Source: AP-15 sp963733945 (GTDB lineage: Bacteria; Pseudomonadota; Alphaproteobacteria; ATCC43930; CGMCC-115725). From it: a stretch of DNA of 64,000 bases. The DNA lies in the NCBI GenBank assembly GCA_963733945.1, contig CAVTFD010000040.1, positions 62,001 to 126,000 of the forward strand, read 5' to 3'. Both the position numbers and the translations under genes were made by a program. The notes under the pieces were generated by a model, which had not been told where the DNA came from, did no database searches, and saw only the letters and a list, made by a program, of their open reading frames with translations. Shown piece by piece: positions 42,885 through 52,217 of this stretch (position 1 is the stretch's first letter; the number at the start of each line of letters is the position of its first letter).

Positions 42885-43349
42885 TCAGACCGCTGCCCGG
42901 TTCGCGCCGCCCTGCGCCGGAGCGCCGTAGAGATCGCAAGCACGCTTTTCGAAGGCGCCGACCATGCGGCGCACCGCTTCGCTGAACAGAACCTCGATGA
43001 CCTTTTGCATCAGCCGCGACTTGAATTCGAAATCGACGAAGAAGCCGATGCGGCAGCCTTCCGGCGCCCGTTCGAAAGTCCAGTGGTTGTCCAGATAGCG
43101 GAATGGTCCCTCGGCATAGGTCACATCGATCTTTCCCGGCGAATCGAGGACCACTCGCGAGGTAAAGCGCTCACGGAATACTTTGAACCCGATGATCAGA
43201 TCGGCGACGACAAGATTGGGTTGCCTCTCCTTGATGCGCGCACCAATGCACCAAGGCAGGAATTCGGGATAGCGCTCGATATCGGCGACCAGCGCAAAAA
43301 GCTGCTCCGGCGTATAGGGAAGCACACGCTGTTCGGCATGGGTCGGCAT
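42885..43349 (-). CDS. SRPBCC protein Coq10/RatA
   Basis: A 154-residue START-like lipid-binding protein. RVLPYTPEQLFALVADIERY, PEFLPWCIGARIKER, FTSRVVLDSPGKIDVTYAEG and GCRIGFFVDFEFKSRLMQKV match the ubiquinone-binding Coq10 and RatA group. It follows lipA by 10 bases in the same direction, the usual alphaproteobacterial neighbourhood, and is probably co-transcribed. A role as quinone-binding chaperone for respiration is the family expectation. Confidence 0.88.
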   Translation of the reverse strand: MPTHAEQRVLPYTPEQLFALVADIERYPEFLPWCIGARIKERQPNLVVADLIIGFKVFRERFTSRVVLDSPGKIDVTYAEGPFRYLDNHWTFERAPEGCRIGFFVDFEFKSRLMQKVIEVLFSEAVRRMVGAFEKRACDLYGAPAQGGANRAAV

Positions 43350-43359
43350 CGCGGCAGGA

Positions 43360-44346
43360 TCAGCCGGCGGCGGCGAGCTTGGCGATGCGGGCGGCCCGCA
43401 GTTGCGCGAAATCCTCGCCCGCGTGGTAGGAGGATCGGGTCAGCGGCGAGGCCGAAACCAGCAGAAACCCCTTGCCGAGCGCCAAACTTTTATAGCCGGC
43501 AAATTCTTCCGGCGTCACAAAGCGGGCGACCGCATGATGTTTCGGCGTCGGCTGCAGATATTGCCCGATCGTCAGGAAATCCACATCAGCGGCGCGCAAA
43601 TCGTCCATCACCTGCAGCACCTCGGTCCGGTCCTCGCCAAGCCCAACCATGATCCCCGATTTAGTAAACAATGACCGATCGAGCCGCTTGACCTGGTCAA
43701 GCAGGCGTAACGAATGAAAGTATCGAGCGCCGGGCCTTACCTCGGCGTAAAGACGCGGCACCGTTTCGAGATTGTGGTTGAAAACGTCGGGCCGGGCCGC
43801 GACTACGGTTTCGAGCGCCCCCTCCTTGCGCAGAAAATCGGGGGTCAGCACCTCGATGGTCGTGCCGGGAGCAGCGGCGTGGATTGCCGCAATGGTTCGG
43901 GCGAACTGCCCGGCGCCGCCATCGTCAAGGTCGTCGCGGTCAACCGAGGTGACGACGACATGGGCGAGCGCGAGTGCGGCGACCGCCACGCCGACACGTT
44001 CGGGCTCATTCGGGTCGACAAGATCAGGCCGGCCGGTGGCGATGTTGCAAAAGGTGCAGGCGCGGGTGCAGACCTGCCCGAGGATCATCATCGTCGCGTG
44101 TTTCAGTTTCCAACACTCGCCGATATTCGGGCAGGCCGCTTCTTCGCACACGGTGTTGAGCCGCAACTCGCGCATCAGCCGCCGCGTCGCCTGGTACTCG
44201 GGCGAGCCCGGCGCCCTGACTCGCAGCCAATCGGGCTTGCGCGGGATCGGGCTGTCGGGATTGCGCGCCTTTTCGGGATGACGGAGAGCCGTTTCGATTG
44301 TCACGGCTCGTCGACTGTCCCGCTGCGGCGCGATGAAGAAGTTCAC
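43360..44346 (-). CDS. lipA: Lipoyl synthase
   Basis: A 328-residue radical SAM enzyme that inserts two sulfurs into octanoyl groups on lipoyl domains. NTVCEEAACPNIGECWK ligates the auxiliary cluster and GQVCTRACTFCNIATG the radical SAM cluster; VVTSVDRDDLDDGGAGQFAR, IEVLTPDFLRKEGALETVVA and SGIMVGLGEDRTEVLQVMDD follow. It serves PdhB, PdhC and other lipoyl proteins encoded close by. ATG 44346 is the chosen start; the conserved part begins near residue 35. Confidence 0.95.
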   Translation of the reverse strand: MNFFIAPQRDSRRAVTIETALRHPEKARNPDSPIPRKPDWLRVRAPGSPEYQATRRLMRELRLNTVCEEAACPNIGECWKLKHATMMILGQVCTRACTFCNIATGRPDLVDPNEPERVGVAVAALALAHVVVTSVDRDDLDDGGAGQFARTIAAIHAAAPGTTIEVLTPDFLRKEGALETVVAARPDVFNHNLETVPRLYAEVRPGARYFHSLRLLDQVKRLDRSLFTKSGIMVGLGEDRTEVLQVMDDLRAADVDFLTIGQYLQPTPKHHAVARFVTPEEFAGYKSLALGKGFLLVSASPLTRSSYHAGEDFAQLRAARIAKLAAAG

Positions 44347-44347
44347 T

Positions 44348-44620
44348 TCACTGGAGATTAGACGGAAGGATTGTCGTTTCGTCGATCACGGCGGCGGCTA
44401 ATTGTTTTTTCGTAAGGTTTTTGACGCCGCTCAGATCGGCGCCCCGCAATATGGTCCCCAGCAGGATCGCATCGGCCAAGTTGGCGCCTCTGAGATCGGC
44501 ACCGGTCAAGTCTGCGTGGCTCAAATTGGCCCGCGTCAAGTTCGCACGCGACAAATTTGTCCGTCGGACCTTAGCGCCGGATAGGTCGAGAACGAAGCCT
44601 TGGAATTGGGGCATCGGCAA
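44348..44620 (-). CDS. Pentapeptide-repeat protein (3' half of a split gene)
   Basis: 90 residues with A(N/D)L-type pentapeptide repeats: GAKVRRTNLSRANLTRANLS, HADLTGADLRGANLADAILL and GTILRGADLSGVKNL, giving a right-handed quadrilateral helix. The frame is the same as that of the gene before it (44630-45064), and only a TAA with three sense codons separates them. Intact relatives carry the membrane/helical part and the repeats in one protein, so this is probably the second half of one gene. A separate start at ATG 44620 is possible but lacks a clear ribosome-binding site. Confidence 0.65.
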   Translation of the reverse strand: MPMPQFQGFVLDLSGAKVRRTNLSRANLTRANLSHADLTGADLRGANLADAILLGTILRGADLSGVKNLTKKQLAAAVIDETTILPSNLQ

Positions 44621-44629
44621 CCCGTTTCT

Positions 44630-45064
44630 TTAGTTCGATTCTGATAGTGTTTCGCTCAAGAAGCTCATTATCTCTCGTATATCGACGCTTGGCTCAGCAT
44701 TGGTGTCGTCGCGCGTCCGCTCCCGGACATACGCGGCCAACGTTTCTAAAATCGGAACCCTATAATCGGCGTACCGTTCATCTCGACTGATTCTCTTCAA
44801 GGTATAAATCGCTCCCAATCGAACCTCCAATTTTTCGCTGCCAAGCTGATCCACAGCACGATTGAACATCTCGACCACGTGGTTCCTTTGTGCGAGTTCC
44901 GCTTGTTGCAGCGCGGCGATCGCCTGTCGATTGGATGCACGGCTTCGCCACCATGCTAGAACCACTCCCAAACCAGCGGCGACAATCAGTCCATAATTTC
45001 GGATCAGTTCGCTGATCTGGACCAGATGGGCAATTTTATCCGATGGCACGGAATTTGTCGTCAA
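44630..45064 (-). CDS. Membrane-anchored N-terminal half of a pentapeptide-repeat protein
   Basis: 144 residues: one membrane segment (NYGLIVAAGLGVVLAWW, residues about 23-40) and then FNRAVDQLGSEKLEVRLGAI, YTLKRISRDERYADYRVPIL and ETLAAYVRERTR, the helical module that precedes repeats in membrane pentapeptide proteins. It ends SETLSESN and TAA, and the same frame continues as the repeat protein. The DNA is more A+T-rich than lpdA and lipA on either side, so the pair was probably inserted into the lpd-lip operon. Confidence 0.65.
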   Translation of the reverse strand: MTTNSVPSDKIAHLVQISELIRNYGLIVAAGLGVVLAWWRSRASNRQAIAALQQAELAQRNHVVEMFNRAVDQLGSEKLEVRLGAIYTLKRISRDERYADYRVPILETLAAYVRERTRDDTNAEPSVDIREIMSFLSETLSESN

Positions 45065-45070
45065 GCCTTC

Positions 45071-46471
45071 CTATATGTGGAGTGCGCGGCCATAGGCGGC
45101 AAGCACGGCTTCGTGCATCGTCTCCGACAGGGTCGGGTGGGGGAAGATCGTGCGGATCAACTCGGCCTCGGTCGTCTCCAGGGTCTTGGCGATCGTGTAG
45201 CCCTGGATCAGTTCGGTCACTTCGGCGCCGATCATGTGCGCCCCCAACAGCTCGCCCGTCTTGCCGTCGAACACCGTCTTGACCATGCCTTCGGGCTCGT
45301 CCAGCGCAATCGCCTTGCCATTGCCGATAAATGGGAAATGCCCGATTTTGACCTCGTAACCGGCATCCCTGGCGGCTTTTTCGGTCAGGCCGACGCTGGC
45401 CACCTGCGGGCGGCAATAGGTGCAGGCAGGAATGTTGTGGACATCGAGCGGGTGCACGTCGTTGACCCCGGCGATGTGCTCGACGCAGATCACCCCTTCA
45501 TGACTCGCCTTGTGCGCCAGCCAGGGCGGGCCGACGAGATCGCCGATCGCATAAACGCCAGGATCGCCGGTGCGCAGCCACTGATCGACGACGACATGGG
45601 TTCGCTGCACCTCGACGCCGGTGTTTTCGAGGCCGATATCTTCGACATTGCCGACGATCCCGACAGCCAGGATCACCTTGTCGACCGTCACCGCGAACGC
45701 CTTTTCGCCGGCCTCGATTTGGGCGGTGACTTGCTCGCCGGTACGCTCCAGGGTCTTCACCGTTGCCCCGGTCTGGATCTTGATCCCTTGTTTCTCAAAT
45801 GCCTTCCGGGCAAAAGCCGAGATCTCTTCGTCCTCGACCGGAAGCACGCGGTCGAGCACTTCCACGACCGTGACTTCGGCCCCCATGTCACGGTAAAAAC
45901 TGGCGAATTCAATCCCGATTGCGCCGGAGCCGATGACCAGCAAGGATTTCGGGATCGCGGGCGGCACCATCGCCTCCTTATAAGTCCACACTTGCTCGCC
46001 ATCTGGTTCAAGGCCGGGCAGCGCGCGCGCACGGGCTCCGGTGGCGAGGATGATATGCGGTGCGGTGAGCTCTGCGACGGACTTTCCACCTTTCTCAACA
46101 GCTAGTTGCCCCTTGCCGGCCAGCCGCCCCTGCCCGTCAATCACGCTGACTTTGTTCTTTTTCAGCAAATAGGCGACGCCATTCGAAAGCTGTTTGGCGA
46201 CGGCGCGCGAGCGGGCCACGACCTTGCCGGCGTCGAAGCGGATGTCCTTTGCCGAAAATCCATATTGATCAAGGTGATGGAGAATATGGTAAATCTCCGA
46301 GCTGCGCAGCAATGCCTTGGTCGGAATGCAGCCCCAATTAAGGCAGATACCGCCGAGCTGATCGCGCTCGACAACCACCGCCTTCATGCCGAGCTGCGCT
46401 GCCCGGATTGCCGCGACATAGCCGCCGGGCCCCCCGCCTAAAACGATTAGATCGAAAGAATTGTCGGCCAT
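45071..46471 (-). CDS. lpdA: Dihydrolipoyl dehydrogenase (E3)
   Basis: A 466-residue FAD enzyme that reoxidises dihydrolipoyl groups of the pyruvate dehydrogenase complex. LIVLGGGPGGYVAAIRAAQL binds FAD, GGICLNWGCIPTKALL holds the redox disulfide, VIGSGAIGIEFASFYRDMGA binds NAD and FPHPTLSETMHEAVLAAYG is the dimer-interface His-Glu pair. It follows pdhC by 15 bases in the same direction. Confidence 0.96.
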   Translation of the reverse strand: MADNSFDLIVLGGGPGGYVAAIRAAQLGMKAVVVERDQLGGICLNWGCIPTKALLRSSEIYHILHHLDQYGFSAKDIRFDAGKVVARSRAVAKQLSNGVAYLLKKNKVSVIDGQGRLAGKGQLAVEKGGKSVAELTAPHIILATGARARALPGLEPDGEQVWTYKEAMVPPAIPKSLLVIGSGAIGIEFASFYRDMGAEVTVVEVLDRVLPVEDEEISAFARKAFEKQGIKIQTGATVKTLERTGEQVTAQIEAGEKAFAVTVDKVILAVGIVGNVEDIGLENTGVEVQRTHVVVDQWLRTGDPGVYAIGDLVGPPWLAHKASHEGVICVEHIAGVNDVHPLDVHNIPACTYCRPQVASVGLTEKAARDAGYEVKIGHFPFIGNGKAIALDEPEGMVKTVFDGKTGELLGAHMIGAEVTELIQGYTIAKTLETTEAELIRTIFPHPTLSETMHEAVLAAYGRALHI

Positions 46472-46486
46472 CTTACCCGTCCTGCG

Positions 46487-47815
46487 TCACAGCAGCATCG
46501 TCAGCGGGTCTTCGATGAGCTTTTTGAAGGCGGCGAGGAATTGCGCGCCAACCGCGCCGTCAACGGCGCGGTGGTCGCAAGACAAGGTGCAGCTCATCAC
46601 CGTCGCCACCGCGAGCGCGCCGTTTTTGACGACCGGCCGCTTCTCTCCGGCGCCGACGGCAAGGATGCCGCCCTGCGGCGGGTTGATCACCGCCGCGAAT
46701 TCGCGAACTCCGAACATGCCGAGGTTCGAGATCGAGAAGGTTCCGCCCTGAAACTCCTCGAGCTTCAATTTGCCGGCTCGGGCGCGCGCGGCTAGGTCTT
46801 TGGCTTCGTTGGCGATGGTCGCCAGCCCCTTGCGGTCGGCCTGCTTGACGATCGGCGTGATCAGACCGTCATCGAGCGCCACCGCGACAGCGATATCGAC
46901 GGTGTCCCATAGCAGGATCGCCTCGTCGCTCCACGACGCATTGGCCGCCGGCACCTGACGCAAGCCGAGGGCCGCCGCACGGATCACAAAATCGTTGACA
47001 GAAATTCTATAAGCATCTGATTTAGCGTTTAGTTCAGAGCGGATTTTGAGCAGCGCGTCGATCTCGCAATCTATGGTCAGATAAAAATGCGGGACGGTCT
47101 GCTTCGACTCGGTCAGGCGCCGGGCGATGACCCGGCGCATCGCGTTGAGGGGCCGCTCGGTATAAGGCGCGTTGCCGGCCAATGCCACCACTCGCTCTTT
47201 CGACAACGCGGGCGCGGCAGGCGGTATAGGCAACGGTGTTACCGGCGCGGCGGTCGTCGGCCGGGCCGCCGGAGCCGCTGTGGCGGGTGCAGTCCGCCCT
47301 GTCGAAAGCGCGGCATCGATATCGGCTTTGACGATCCGGCCCTGCGGCCCCGAGCCGATGATCGCGGCAAGGTCAAGACCGGCCTGCTGGGCCATGCGGC
47401 GGGCCAGGGGACTGGCGAAAATCCGACCATTGCCGTTGGGCCGGCTGGGCGCGGGCATCACCGCAGTTGCCGAAGCTGCCGGGGCCGGTTGCGGCTCTGC
47501 TTCGCCGGGCGCCGCGGTAGGAACAGGCTTGGCGACCTGTGCGGCGAAGGTTGTTAGTGCCGACGGGTCCTCGCCTTCGCCGAGCAGCAGCGCAATCGGC
47601 TGGTTGACCTTGACCCCCTGCGTCCCTTCGGGAACCAGGATCTTGCCGACCCGCCCGTCGTCGACGGCCTCGACCTCCATCGTTGCCTTATCGGTCTCGA
47701 TTTCGGCGAGCACGTCGCCCGAATGCACCGCGTCGCCCTCTTTCTTGACCCATTTGGCGAGATTGCCTTCGGTCATCGTCGGCGACAACGCCGGCATCAG
47801 GATTTCGATCGGCAT
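46487..47815 (-). CDS. pdhC: Dihydrolipoamide acetyltransferase (E2) of pyruvate dehydrogenase
   Basis: A 442-residue protein read from ATG 47815 (MPIEILMPALSPTMTEG); the frame upstream lies in pdhB and is not used. One lipoyl domain (AEIETDKATMEVEAVDDGRV, with the lipoylated lysine), an Ala/Pro-rich hinge, the E1/E3-binding domain (IFASPLARRMAQQAGLDLAA) and the catalytic domain ending in CDHRAVDGAVGAQFLAAFKK (active-site His and Asp). It forms the core of the complex. Confidence 0.95.
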   Translation of the reverse strand: MPIEILMPALSPTMTEGNLAKWVKKEGDAVHSGDVLAEIETDKATMEVEAVDDGRVGKILVPEGTQGVKVNQPIALLLGEGEDPSALTTFAAQVAKPVPTAAPGEAEPQPAPAASATAVMPAPSRPNGNGRIFASPLARRMAQQAGLDLAAIIGSGPQGRIVKADIDAALSTGRTAPATAAPAARPTTAAPVTPLPIPPAAPALSKERVVALAGNAPYTERPLNAMRRVIARRLTESKQTVPHFYLTIDCEIDALLKIRSELNAKSDAYRISVNDFVIRAAALGLRQVPAANASWSDEAILLWDTVDIAVAVALDDGLITPIVKQADRKGLATIANEAKDLAARARAGKLKLEEFQGGTFSISNLGMFGVREFAAVINPPQGGILAVGAGEKRPVVKNGALAVATVMSCTLSCDHRAVDGAVGAQFLAAFKKLIEDPLTMLL

Positions 47816-47843
47816 GATCACTTCCTCGGTCGAGCGAGCCGAC

Positions 47844-49235
47844 CTAGCGGTAGGCGACCTCGCGGGCGGCGGCGACGATGTCCTCGACCTGCGGCACCGC
47901 CAGGTGTTCGAGGTTCGCGGCATAGGGCAGCGGCACATCCTTGCCCGAGACCCGCTTGACCGGGGCATCGAGCCAATCGAAACACCGCTCCATGACGAGT
48001 GCCGCGATTTCCGCGCCGATGCCGGCAAACGGCCATCCCTCCTCGACCGCGACGATCCGGTTGGTTTTTTTGACCGAGGCCACAACCGTGTCGAAATCGA
48101 ACGGGCGCAGACTGCGCAGATCGATGATCTCAGCGGAGATGCCGGCCTTTTCCAGCTCCTGAGCGGCTTGCAGCGCGAGCTTTACCATGCGCGAGAACGC
48201 GGTAATCGTGACATGCTCGCCGGGCTTGGCAATGCGCGCCTTGCCGATCGGCACCAGAAATTCGGGGTCGTCGGGGACGGCGAAGCTTTCCCCATAGACC
48301 AGTTCGTGCTCGAGAAAGACGACCGGGTTGGGATCGCGGATTGCCGATTTCAGTAAGCCCTTGTGATCGGCGCCGGTATAGGGAGCCACGACCTTGAGCC
48401 CGGGGCAGTGCGCGTACCAGCTGGCGTAGCATTGCGAGTGCTGCGCGGCGACCCGGGCGGCGATGCCGTTGGGCCCGCGGAAGACAATCGGACAGCCCAT
48501 CTGGCCACCCGACATGTAGCGCGTCTTCGATGCAGAGTTAACAATCTGATCAACCGCTTGCATCGCGAAATTAAAGGTCATGAATTCGACGATCGGGCGC
48601 AACCCGGCAAAACCTGCCCCGATTCCAAGCCCGGTAAAGCCCTGCTCGGTGATCGGCGTGTCGATGACCCGCCGCGGCCCGAACTCCTGCAGCAGGCCCT
48701 GGCTGACCTTATAGGCGCCTTCGTATTCAGCAACCTCTTCGCCGAGCAGAAACACCGTGTCGTCGCGCCGCATCTCTTCGGCGATCGCATCGCGCAAAGC
48801 TTCACGCACCGTAATCGTCCGGGTCGGACCGGTGTATTCGGCCTCTGCCGCCGGAGCTGCGCGGGCGGGCACCGGCGGCGCGGGTTGTGGCGTAGGTTGC
48901 GGTGGCCGCGCCGTCGTCGTGTCGCCAGCCGCCGCCCTTTGCCGACCATTCGCGGATGGCGGCGCGTGCTGCTGGGCCTCGGCCGCGTCCTCTCCATTGC
49001 CGGCGATCAGCGCAATCGGGGTATTGACGGCGACGTGATCGGTCCCTTCGGGGATCACGATCTTGGCGAGTACGCCCTCGTCGACGGCTTCGACCTCCAT
49101 CGTCGCCTTGTCGGTTTCGATCTCGGCCAGCACATCGCCGGCCCTGACCGGCTCGCCTTCGCTCTTCAACCAGCGCGCGATCTTGCCCTCGGTCATCGTC
49201 GGCGACAGCGCCGGCATCAGCACTTGGGTAGCCAT
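47844..49235 (-). CDS. pdhB: Pyruvate dehydrogenase E1 beta with N-terminal lipoyl domain
   Basis: 463 residues. Residues 1-80 are a lipoyl domain (MPALSPTMTEG, EIETDKATMEVEAV), followed by an Ala/Pro hinge and the transketolase-like E1 beta from about 135 (TITVREALRDAIAEEMRRDD, GLLQEFGPRRVIDTPITEQG, MTFNFAMQAVDQIVNSASKT, EEGWPFAGIGAEIAALVMER). The extra lipoyl domain on E1 beta is typical of alphaproteobacteria. It lies between pdhA and pdhC. Confidence 0.95.
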   Translation of the reverse strand: MATQVLMPALSPTMTEGKIARWLKSEGEPVRAGDVLAEIETDKATMEVEAVDEGVLAKIVIPEGTDHVAVNTPIALIAGNGEDAAEAQQHAPPSANGRQRAAAGDTTTARPPQPTPQPAPPVPARAAPAAEAEYTGPTRTITVREALRDAIAEEMRRDDTVFLLGEEVAEYEGAYKVSQGLLQEFGPRRVIDTPITEQGFTGLGIGAGFAGLRPIVEFMTFNFAMQAVDQIVNSASKTRYMSGGQMGCPIVFRGPNGIAARVAAQHSQCYASWYAHCPGLKVVAPYTGADHKGLLKSAIRDPNPVVFLEHELVYGESFAVPDDPEFLVPIGKARIAKPGEHVTITAFSRMVKLALQAAQELEKAGISAEIIDLRSLRPFDFDTVVASVKKTNRIVAVEEGWPFAGIGAEIAALVMERCFDWLDAPVKRVSGKDVPLPYAANLEHLAVPQVEDIVAAAREVAYR

Positions 49236-49331
49236 GGGTTATCGCGGTCTCCTGCGGGCTTTGCCGCGCACCGGGACTCGCCCGCGGCGGCTTGGGCGCG
49301 CGTCCCGGCAAACAGAATAATCGTTCGCGGC

Positions 49332-50339
49332 TTAGGCGTCGACCAACACGTCCGTCCACAGCTCGGCCGGGTCCGGCTCCGGGCTGTCCTGCGCGAATTG
49401 CGCCGCCTCGATGACACGGTCCCTGACCTCGGCGTCGATCGCCTTTAGCGCCGCCTCGCTGGTCCCGCCCTCGATCAGCCGCCGGCGAGCTTGATCGATC
49501 GGATCGTGCTCGGTGCGCATCCGGTCGACCTCGTCGCGGGTTCGATATTTTGCCGGGTCGGACATCGAATGGCCGCGATAGCGATAGGTCAACATCTCCA
49601 GGATCAGCGGGCCCTGACCCGAGCGCGCATGCTCGGCGGCGGCGAGCCCGGCTTCGTGCACCGCCAGCACATTCATGCCGTCGACCTGCTCCCCGGGAAT
49701 GCCGTGCGCCATGCCACGATGGAACAAATCGGTCCGGGCCGACGCGCGGTCGATCGAGGTTCCCATCCCGTAACGGTTGTTCTCGATGACATAGACGACC
49801 GGCAGTTTCCACAACGCCGCCATGTTAAAGCTTTCGTAAACCTGCCCCTGGTTGATCGCGCCATCACCGAGATAAGTGACCGAGATCAGCCCGTCATCAC
49901 GATAGCGGTGGGCGAAGCCCAGCCCAGTGCCGATAGGCACTTGAGCGCCGACGATGCCGTGGCCGCCGAAAAAATTCTTTTCGCGGCTGAACATGTGCAT
50001 CGACCCGCCTTTGCCGTGCGAGTAACCGGCGCGGCGACCGGTCAATTCAGCCATGACGCCCTTGGGGTCCATGCCGCAGGCCAGCATGTGCCCGTGATCG
50101 CGGTAGGAGGTGATGACAGTGTCGCCAATCTTCAGCGCCGCTTGCATGCCGACGACGACCGCTTCCTGTCCGATATAGAGGTGGCAGAACCCGCCGATCA
50201 GTCCCATGCCGTACATCTGCCCGGCGCGCTCCTCAAAGCGCCGAATCAGCAGCATGTCATGATAAAAGCCGAGCAATTCCTTTGGTGAGGCGTCGAGTTC
50301 GGCGACGCCGACAGGCTTGGCCTTGCGTGCTGCTGCCAT
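49332..50339 (-). CDS. pdhA: Pyruvate dehydrogenase E1 alpha
   Basis: 335 residues, thiamine-diphosphate subunit. LIRRFEERAGQMYGMGLIGG, FCHLYIGQEAVVVGMQAAL, GKGGSMHMFSREKNFFGGHG, VTYLGDGAINQGQVYESFNM (GDG..N metal/ThDP motif) and RYRGHSMSDPAKYRTRDEVD (phosphorylation-loop region) are all present. It is first gene of pdhABC-lpdA and lies 130 bases after ftsB. Confidence 0.96.
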   Translation of the reverse strand: MAAARKAKPVGVAELDASPKELLGFYHDMLLIRRFEERAGQMYGMGLIGGFCHLYIGQEAVVVGMQAALKIGDTVITSYRDHGHMLACGMDPKGVMAELTGRRAGYSHGKGGSMHMFSREKNFFGGHGIVGAQVPIGTGLGFAHRYRDDGLISVTYLGDGAINQGQVYESFNMAALWKLPVVYVIENNRYGMGTSIDRASARTDLFHRGMAHGIPGEQVDGMNVLAVHEAGLAAAEHARSGQGPLILEMLTYRYRGHSMSDPAKYRTRDEVDRMRTEHDPIDQARRRLIEGGTSEAALKAIDAEVRDRVIEAAQFAQDSPEPDPAELWTDVLVDA

Positions 50340-50469
50340 CCGCTCCCTCCGGGCATACGCCCAAACTCATTGCCAAAAGCTGGCCCGGAGCATGGTGGCA
50401 AATCCATTCCTTTGCAATCGCGACCTTGGCAATCTCGGCCTGTTCAAATCGTCGCCTGCACAGCGGAAA

Positions 50470-50847
50470 TCACCGGAAAGGCGGACCGCCGGGAGTGTTC
50501 CCCGAGGATGCTGGGGGCGCAGTCGGCGGGTCCGCCGCCGGCTTCATGATCACCCGCTCGTTCGGCCCGACGAGATTCAAGGTTCCCCGGACCCGTTCGT
50601 CGAGCAGATCGGGGTCGAGATGGCTCGGCGTCAGGTCCGACACCTTTAGCTTCAGCGCCGCACGCTGGGCGCGTAGCGCGTCGAGACGGGCGTCCTCGGC
50701 TCGAAGTTGCCGGGCGAGCCGCGTCCAGGCGATGAACCCGCGATCGCCCTCGACGAGGTTGTAGGCGAAATAGCCAGTCAGGGCGATGCCGAGGATGGGG
50801 CCGACGACGACCCGTGCCCGCTTCCGCAATTCGCGCATTAGGATCAT
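50470..50847 (-). CDS. ftsB: FtsB-like septum formation protein
   Basis: 125 residues from ATG 50847. One membrane segment (VVVGPILGIALTGYFAYNLV, about 13-32) is followed by a coiled coil (LARQLRAEDARLDALRAQRA) and LDPDLLDERVRGTLNLVGPN, as in FtsB/DivIC. Its position between eno and pdhA is the standard alphaproteobacterial place for this divisome subunit. The C-terminal Pro-rich tail (PPTAPPASSGNTPGG) is not conserved. Confidence 0.85.
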   Translation of the reverse strand: MILMRELRKRARVVVGPILGIALTGYFAYNLVEGDRGFIAWTRLARQLRAEDARLDALRAQRAALKLKVSDLTPSHLDPDLLDERVRGTLNLVGPNERVIMKPAADPPTAPPASSGNTPGGPPFR

Positions 50848-50878
50848 CGCGCAACAGCAGCACCAGCGGAGCCGCCCG

Positions 50879-52171
50879 TCAACCTCGGCGTGGCGCGGAG
50901 GCCGAGCGCACGAGAACCGAGCGGCCGCCGTAAACGGCGCCGCCGCCGAGGTGCTCCTCGATTCGGATAAGCTGATTGTATTTGGCGATCCGGTCCGAGC
51001 GCGACAGCGATCCGGTCTTGATCTGGCCGCTGTTGGTGGCGACCGCCAGATCGGCGATCGTCGTATCCTCGGTTTCTCCCGAGCGGTGCGAGAACACCGT
51101 CCCCCACCCTGCCCGCTGGGCGATTTCGACCGCATCAAGCGTCTCGGAGAGGGTGCCGATCTGGTTGACCTTGACGAGCAGGGCGTTGGCGGCGGCGCGG
51201 GCGATACCGTCACGCAGCCGCTCGGGGTTGGTGACAAAGACATCGTCGCCGACAAGTTGAATCTTGCCGCCCAGCTCGCGCGTCAGCAGCACCCAGCCGT
51301 CCCAATCGTCCTCGGCCATTCCGTCCTCGATCGACACGATCGGGTAGCGCTCGACCAGATCGCGCCAATAGGCGATCAAAGCCGCCGAATCGAGGGTCTT
51401 GCCTTCCAGCCGATAAGCGCCGTCGCGGTAGAACTCGCTCGCGGCCGGGTCGAGCGCCAGGACCACGTCGTCGCCCGGATGGTAGCCGGCTGCTTCGATC
51501 GCCTGCATGATGAACCCCAGCGCGGTATCGGCCGAAGCGAGGTTCGGGGCAAACCCGCCCTCGTCGCCGACATTGGTGTTGTGGCCGGCATCGGCGAGCT
51601 TTTTGCGCAAGGCGTGAAAAATTTCGGAACCGGCGCGAATCGCCTCGGTAGCGGAAGCCGCACCGACCGGCATGACCATGAATTCCTGGATATCGATCGG
51701 GTTGTCGGCATGCACGCCGCCATTGATAATGTTCATCATCGGCACCGGAAGGGTGCGGGCGAACACGCCGCCAACATAGCGGTAGAGCGGCTGCGCAAGA
51801 TCGGCGGCGGCAGCCTTGGCGGCGGCGAGGCTGACGCCGAGGATCGCGTTGGCGCCGAGCCGCGCCTTGTTCGAGGTGCCGTCGAGCTTGATCAGTACCC
51901 GGTCGAGCGCCAGCTGGTCGGCCGCGTCAAAGCCCGAAAGCGCATCAAAGATCTCGCCGTTGACCGCCTCGACCGCCTGAAGCACGCCCCTACCGCCAAA
52001 GCGCTGACCGCCATCGCGTTTTTCGATCGCTTCATGCGCGCCGGTCGAGGCGCCGGACGGAACCGCTGCCCGACCGATCGTTCCACCTTCGAGCGTAACC
52101 TCAACCTCAACCGTCGGATTTCCGCGGCTGTCGAGGATCTCGCGGGCGTGAATATCAGCGATGGCGGTCAT
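50879..52171 (-). CDS. eno: Enolase
   Basis: 430 residues from ATG 52171 (MTAIADIHAREILDSRGNPT), the universal enolase start; the longer frame is ignored. PSGASTGAHEAIEKRDGG, ILGVSLAAAKAAAADLAQPL, VGDEGGFAPNLASAD, SIEDGMAEDDWDGW and SHRSGETEDTTIADLAVATN hold the metal and substrate residues. Converts 2-phosphoglycerate to phosphoenolpyruvate, the substrate of KdsA encoded next to it. Confidence 0.97.
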   Translation of the reverse strand: MTAIADIHAREILDSRGNPTVEVEVTLEGGTIGRAAVPSGASTGAHEAIEKRDGGQRFGGRGVLQAVEAVNGEIFDALSGFDAADQLALDRVLIKLDGTSNKARLGANAILGVSLAAAKAAAADLAQPLYRYVGGVFARTLPVPMMNIINGGVHADNPIDIQEFMVMPVGAASATEAIRAGSEIFHALRKKLADAGHNTNVGDEGGFAPNLASADTALGFIMQAIEAAGYHPGDDVVLALDPAASEFYRDGAYRLEGKTLDSAALIAYWRDLVERYPIVSIEDGMAEDDWDGWVLLTRELGGKIQLVGDDVFVTNPERLRDGIARAAANALLVKVNQIGTLSETLDAVEIAQRAGWGTVFSHRSGETEDTTIADLAVATNSGQIKTGSLSRSDRIAKYNQLIRIEEHLGGGAVYGGRSVLVRSASAPRRG

Positions 52172-52217
52172 CAGGTTCTCACTACGACGACGGGGCTGTT
52201 TGAAGAGGTGCGGACTC

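Noticed and set aside
46487..48085. Long form of PdhC starting inside pdhB
   Set aside because: The lipoyl domain begins at MPIEILMPALSPTM (47815); upstream residues are unconserved.
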